Shown here piece after piece: positions 61,962 through 64,000 of a stretch of 64,000 bases of DNA. The stretch is from an uncultured Alistipes sp. (lineage in GTDB: Bacteria; Bacteroidota; Bacteroidia; Bacteroidales; Rikenellaceae). The DNA is taken from the NCBI GenBank assembly GCA_910584485.1, contig CAJUAV010000001.1, forward strand, positions 372,001 through 436,000, in the 5' to 3' direction. The notes below the pieces were generated by a model that worked only from the letters and a program-made list of their open reading frames with translations, made no database searches and had not been told where the DNA came from. Each line of letters begins with the position of its first letter. Position 1 is the first letter of the stretch. A program made the position numbers and the translations under genes.

Positions 61962-62633
61962 TTATGCGTTCAGGAACTGTTCCAGCAGCTTGATGTCCTC
62001 CTGCGGGTCGGCGGCATAGCCGTCGGCACCGATTTCGGCGGCGAACTCGGCCGAGACGGGAGCTCCCCCGACGATGAATTTCACGTCGGGATAGGTTTCG
62101 TGCACCTTGTCGATGATCGTCTTCATGTTGGTCATGGTGGTCGTCAGCAGGGCCGACAGACCGACGTAGGCGCCCGGGTGCTCGGCAACGGCCGCCAGGA
62201 ACTTTTCGGCCGAGACGTCGACGCCCAGGTCGATCACCTCCCAGCCGGCACCCTCGACCATCATGCAGACGAGGTTCTTGCCGATGTCGTGCAGGTCGCC
62301 GAAGACCGTACCGATGATGAAGGTACCCTTGCGCTTCACCTCGCCCGACGAGAAATAGGGCTTGATGTGCGTCAGCGCGGCATTCATCGCCTTGGCCGAG
62401 AGCAGCATCTGGGGCACGAAGATCTGGCCGTCGGTGAATTTCTGGCCGACGCGCGTCATGGCGGGAATGAGGGCCGTATCCATGATCTCCGCGGGGGCGA
62501 TGCCGCTGTCGAGGGCCTGCTTGGTCAGCTCCATGGCACCGTCCTGCCCGCGCATCTGGGGCGGATAGGGCGATGCGGCGTTGATCTTGCCGAACTCGAC
62601 GCAGGCGAAGAGTTTTTCCAAAAGTTCGTTCAT
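61962..62633 (-). CDS. Corrinoid (B12-binding) methyl-carrier protein
   Basis: This 223-residue protein has the two-domain fold of MtaC and the MetH B12 module. An N-terminal four-helix cap (about 1-95) is followed by the Rossmann-like cobalamin domain with DLHDIG (D113-x-H115-x-x-G118), whose histidine is the lower cobalt ligand, then GLSALLTTTM and GGAPVS. It carries the methyl group between partner enzymes. It is the first gene of the seven-gene operon, with a TATTTTTG box upstream at 62667-62674. The start ATG is at 62633. Confidence 0.93.
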   Translation of the reverse strand: MNELLEKLFACVEFGKINAASPYPPQMRGQDGAMELTKQALDSGIAPAEIMDTALIPAMTRVGQKFTDGQIFVPQMLLSAKAMNAALTHIKPYFSSGEVKRKGTFIIGTVFGDLHDIGKNLVCMMVEGAGWEVIDLGVDVSAEKFLAAVAEHPGAYVGLSALLTTTMTNMKTIIDKVHETYPDVKFIVGGAPVSAEFAAEIGADGYAADPQEDIKLLEQFLNA

Positions 62634-62666
62634 CGTTGCGTATTTTTGTGATTTGTTTAGGTAGCG

Positions 62667-62674
62667 CAAAAATA
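62667..62674 (-). promoter_or_regulatory. -7 box of the corrinoid-rhamnose operon
   Basis: The minus-strand sequence is TATTTTTG, 34 bases before the ATG at 62633. Confidence 0.6.
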
Positions 62675-62678
62675 GCAA

Positions 62679-62704
62679 AAAAAGCGGGATTCCGCCCGCT
62701 TTTT
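62679..62704. terminator. Terminator of the lipoprotein operon
   Basis: AAAAAGCGGG (62679-62688) and CCCGCTTTTT (62695-62704) pair perfectly. It lies 22 bases after the lipoprotein stop at 62726 and just before the promoter of the corrinoid operon. Confidence 0.75.
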
Positions 62705-62725
62705 CCAAAAAATGATGGTCGTCGC

Positions 62726-63298
62726 CTATTTTTCGGACGCGAGGTAACGTCGTTTGAACTCGTCGCGGGTCATCGACGAAAAGTCGCCGACGAAATAGGC
62801 TTTGTCGAACGAATTGCCGATGGTTGCCGGATCATACCGTTCGAGCAAGATCAGCCGATCGTTCGAGAAATAGCAGATTTCGGCATCCAGCACGATGCGG
62901 TCGGGATCCTCCGCCAAACGAAGAACCAGCCGACGGCCGTCGAGCGTATACGAGCATTCCGAACACCGCCACCCGACACCGTAACTGGAGAAACCTGCGG
63001 CAAACGCCCGGTCCGCCTCGAACAGATACTCGCTTTCGATGCCTCCGCCATACAACGACTCGACGTATTGCCATCCCTTGTCCGCCGCATGAAAGCAATG
63101 GCGCTCGCCGCTGAATACGGATACAGCGAGTTTCTCCCTCAACGCATCTTCGTCGAGCACGGCATTGCGCTGCGCGGCGACATACGCTTCGATCGTCTCC
63201 AGCGGCATCTCGTTTCCCCACTCGGGCAGCGAATCCTTTTCACAGGCCGCGCACAACAGCACCGCGGCCAAAAACAACAGGTGTTTCATTTGCTTCAT
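62726..63298 (-). CDS. Small lipoprotein, family member 1 (unknown function)
   Basis: I do not recognise this family. The 190-residue protein has a lipoprotein signal (LLFLAAVLLCAAC, C19), then PLETIEAYVAAQ and a body that looks like repeated beta-strands with short loops, ending DEFKRRYLASEK. It is clearly related to the next gene upstream: the signal core is the same, LPxWxxxMPLExIExY follows, and the C terminus has MTxDEFKxRY. The start at 63298 overlaps the stop of that gene by four bases. It is probably an envelope protein; nothing indicates a reaction. Confidence 0.8.
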   Translation of the reverse strand: MKQMKHLLFLAAVLLCAACEKDSLPEWGNEMPLETIEAYVAAQRNAVLDEDALREKLAVSVFSGERHCFHAADKGWQYVESLYGGGIESEYLFEADRAFAAGFSSYGVGWRCSECSYTLDGRRLVLRLAEDPDRIVLDAEICYFSNDRLILLERYDPATIGNSFDKAYFVGDFSSMTRDEFKRRYLASEK

Positions 63299-63990
63299 TC
63301 CAATTCGTAACGTTGTTTGAACTCGTCGAGCGTCATGGGCGTGCACTCGCCGACCAGGTAACGGTCCGCCACATGATCGAACGAGCTGAAATAGACGTAA
63401 AAATTCTTGGGCCACTTCAGTTCGTCGGCGGATTCGACGAAACAATCGAGATCATGATATGCCATGGCCGCAATCATCCGATTTTCGGACAAATAACCGA
63501 TCGTCCAATCGGCCAGCAACATTTCACCCGCAAGATCGTACAATAAAATCTTCCGCCGCGCCGGATCGATCCGCCACGTTCCGACAGGCCATTCGAACGC
63601 CTCTTTTCCGAGCCGCTGCTCGATCTGCTGCAACGCTTCAGGCGTATTGTAATCCGAAAGCCGCAGCACTCGATCGTCCCCTTTTTTCGTTTGCCCCGTC
63701 CACGTCCAGACGCAACGGCCGTCAGGCGCGAAATAGAATTTCATCCGCTGCGCAGGCACGAAAAAATACCTGGTCTTCGATTTGAAACACATGCCGCACT
63801 CCACTTGCGAACCAGTCAAACAATCCGCGACTCGCGCAAAATCGATTCGATCCGCCGACTGCGACGACAAATAGGACTCGATGTTTTCGAGCGGCATATC
63901 CCGATTCCATACGGGCAGCGTCTCTTCATGATCGCAGGCTGCGCACAGCAGCACCGCGGCCAAAAACAACAGGCGTTTCATTCGATTCAT
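63295..63990 (-). CDS. Small lipoprotein, family member 2 (unknown function)
   Basis: This 231-residue lipoprotein (LLFLAAVLLCAAC, C19) is a paralogue of the gene at 62726, longer by about 40 residues in the middle. It shares LPVWNRDMPLENIESYL after the signal and ends MTLDEFKQRYELE. The segment DGRCVWTWTGQTKKGDDRVLRLSDY is specific to this copy. The start overlaps the stop of another upstream copy that runs off the window, so the paralogues form a coupled tandem array. Function unknown. Confidence 0.8.
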   Translation of the reverse strand: MNRMKRLLFLAAVLLCAACDHEETLPVWNRDMPLENIESYLSSQSADRIDFARVADCLTGSQVECGMCFKSKTRYFFVPAQRMKFYFAPDGRCVWTWTGQTKKGDDRVLRLSDYNTPEALQQIEQRLGKEAFEWPVGTWRIDPARRKILLYDLAGEMLLADWTIGYLSENRMIAAMAYHDLDCFVESADELKWPKNFYVYFSSFDHVADRYLVGECTPMTLDEFKQRYELE

Positions 63991-64000
63991 TCCAATTCGT
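63987..64000 (-). CDS. Small lipoprotein, family member 3 (partial, 3' end only)
   Basis: The last 14 bases of the window encode the end of another frame, Glu-Leu-Glu-stop, identical in sequence to the 3' end of member 2. The stop overlaps the ATG of member 2 at 63990. It is therefore the C terminus of a third paralogue lying mostly outside the window. Confidence 0.65.

Overview
The window looks like a GC-rich member of the Bacteroidales, most like Alistipes or another Rikenellaceae. The evidence is a high GC content, almost no Shine-Dalgarno sequences, many copies of the Bacteroidetes -7 promoter box TAnnTTTG upstream of genes, families largely confined to Bacteroidetes (DUF4293, DUF4199, DUF4954, DUF4861), and Bacteroidetes-style polysaccharide genes. 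This assignment is inference; no rRNA is present.

Layout. Positions 1-30600 are mostly housekeeping: acyl-CoA ligase, queG, a 5'-nucleotidase-type phosphoesterase, a P-loop nucleoside kinase, gcvP, an LRR lipoprotein, slyD, a DUF4954 protein, trxB-rnz-SpoU methyltransferase, pdxA, thrS-infC, a DUF4199/GT2/DUF4293 membrane operon, mltG divergent from the SRP RNA gene, an rluB-type pseudouridine synthase divergent from a MATE exporter, and a C_GCAxxG_C_C protein. Positions 30696-44405 and 48528-55995 hold a pectin/galacturonate locus. Between its halves sits tsaB-smpB-dnaG (44807-48179). A serine tRNA follows at 56120. The right end (56809-62633) is one tightly coupled seven-gene operon: a corrinoid protein, a UroD-type methyltransferase, a MetH-type activation domain and four dTDP-L-rhamnose genes. 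Beyond it lies a tandem family of small lipoproteins that runs off the edge.

How genes work together. The operon 41210->30696 encodes the complete isomerase route for galacturonate: uxaC, uxaB, uxaA, kdgK and eda, with the hexuronate transporter exuT, a pectin methylesterase and a GH43 enzyme. GH28 polygalacturonase, a CE12-CE8 fusion, GH105, two DUF4861 proteins, an Asp-box propeller protein and an STN-esterase fusion complete the extracellular side. No SusC/SusD pair and no hybrid two-component regulator is present.

Most unusual features. Six intergenic regions (near 1-420, 3530-4470, 7680-8030, 17880-18430, 22600-23370 and 56350-56760) are built from the same mosaic GC-rich modules. Each module ends in a short perfect hairpin whose stem sequence changes from copy to copy while base pairing is kept; I count 28 such hairpins. 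They never occur in the six divergent gaps checked. A second strong candidate is a roughly 170-nt nested hairpin RNA with its own promoter box and T-run (11060-11305). Other points are an AUC-initiated infC without the usual rpmI-rplT behind it, and a tandem repeat array carrying -7 boxes upstream of dnaG.
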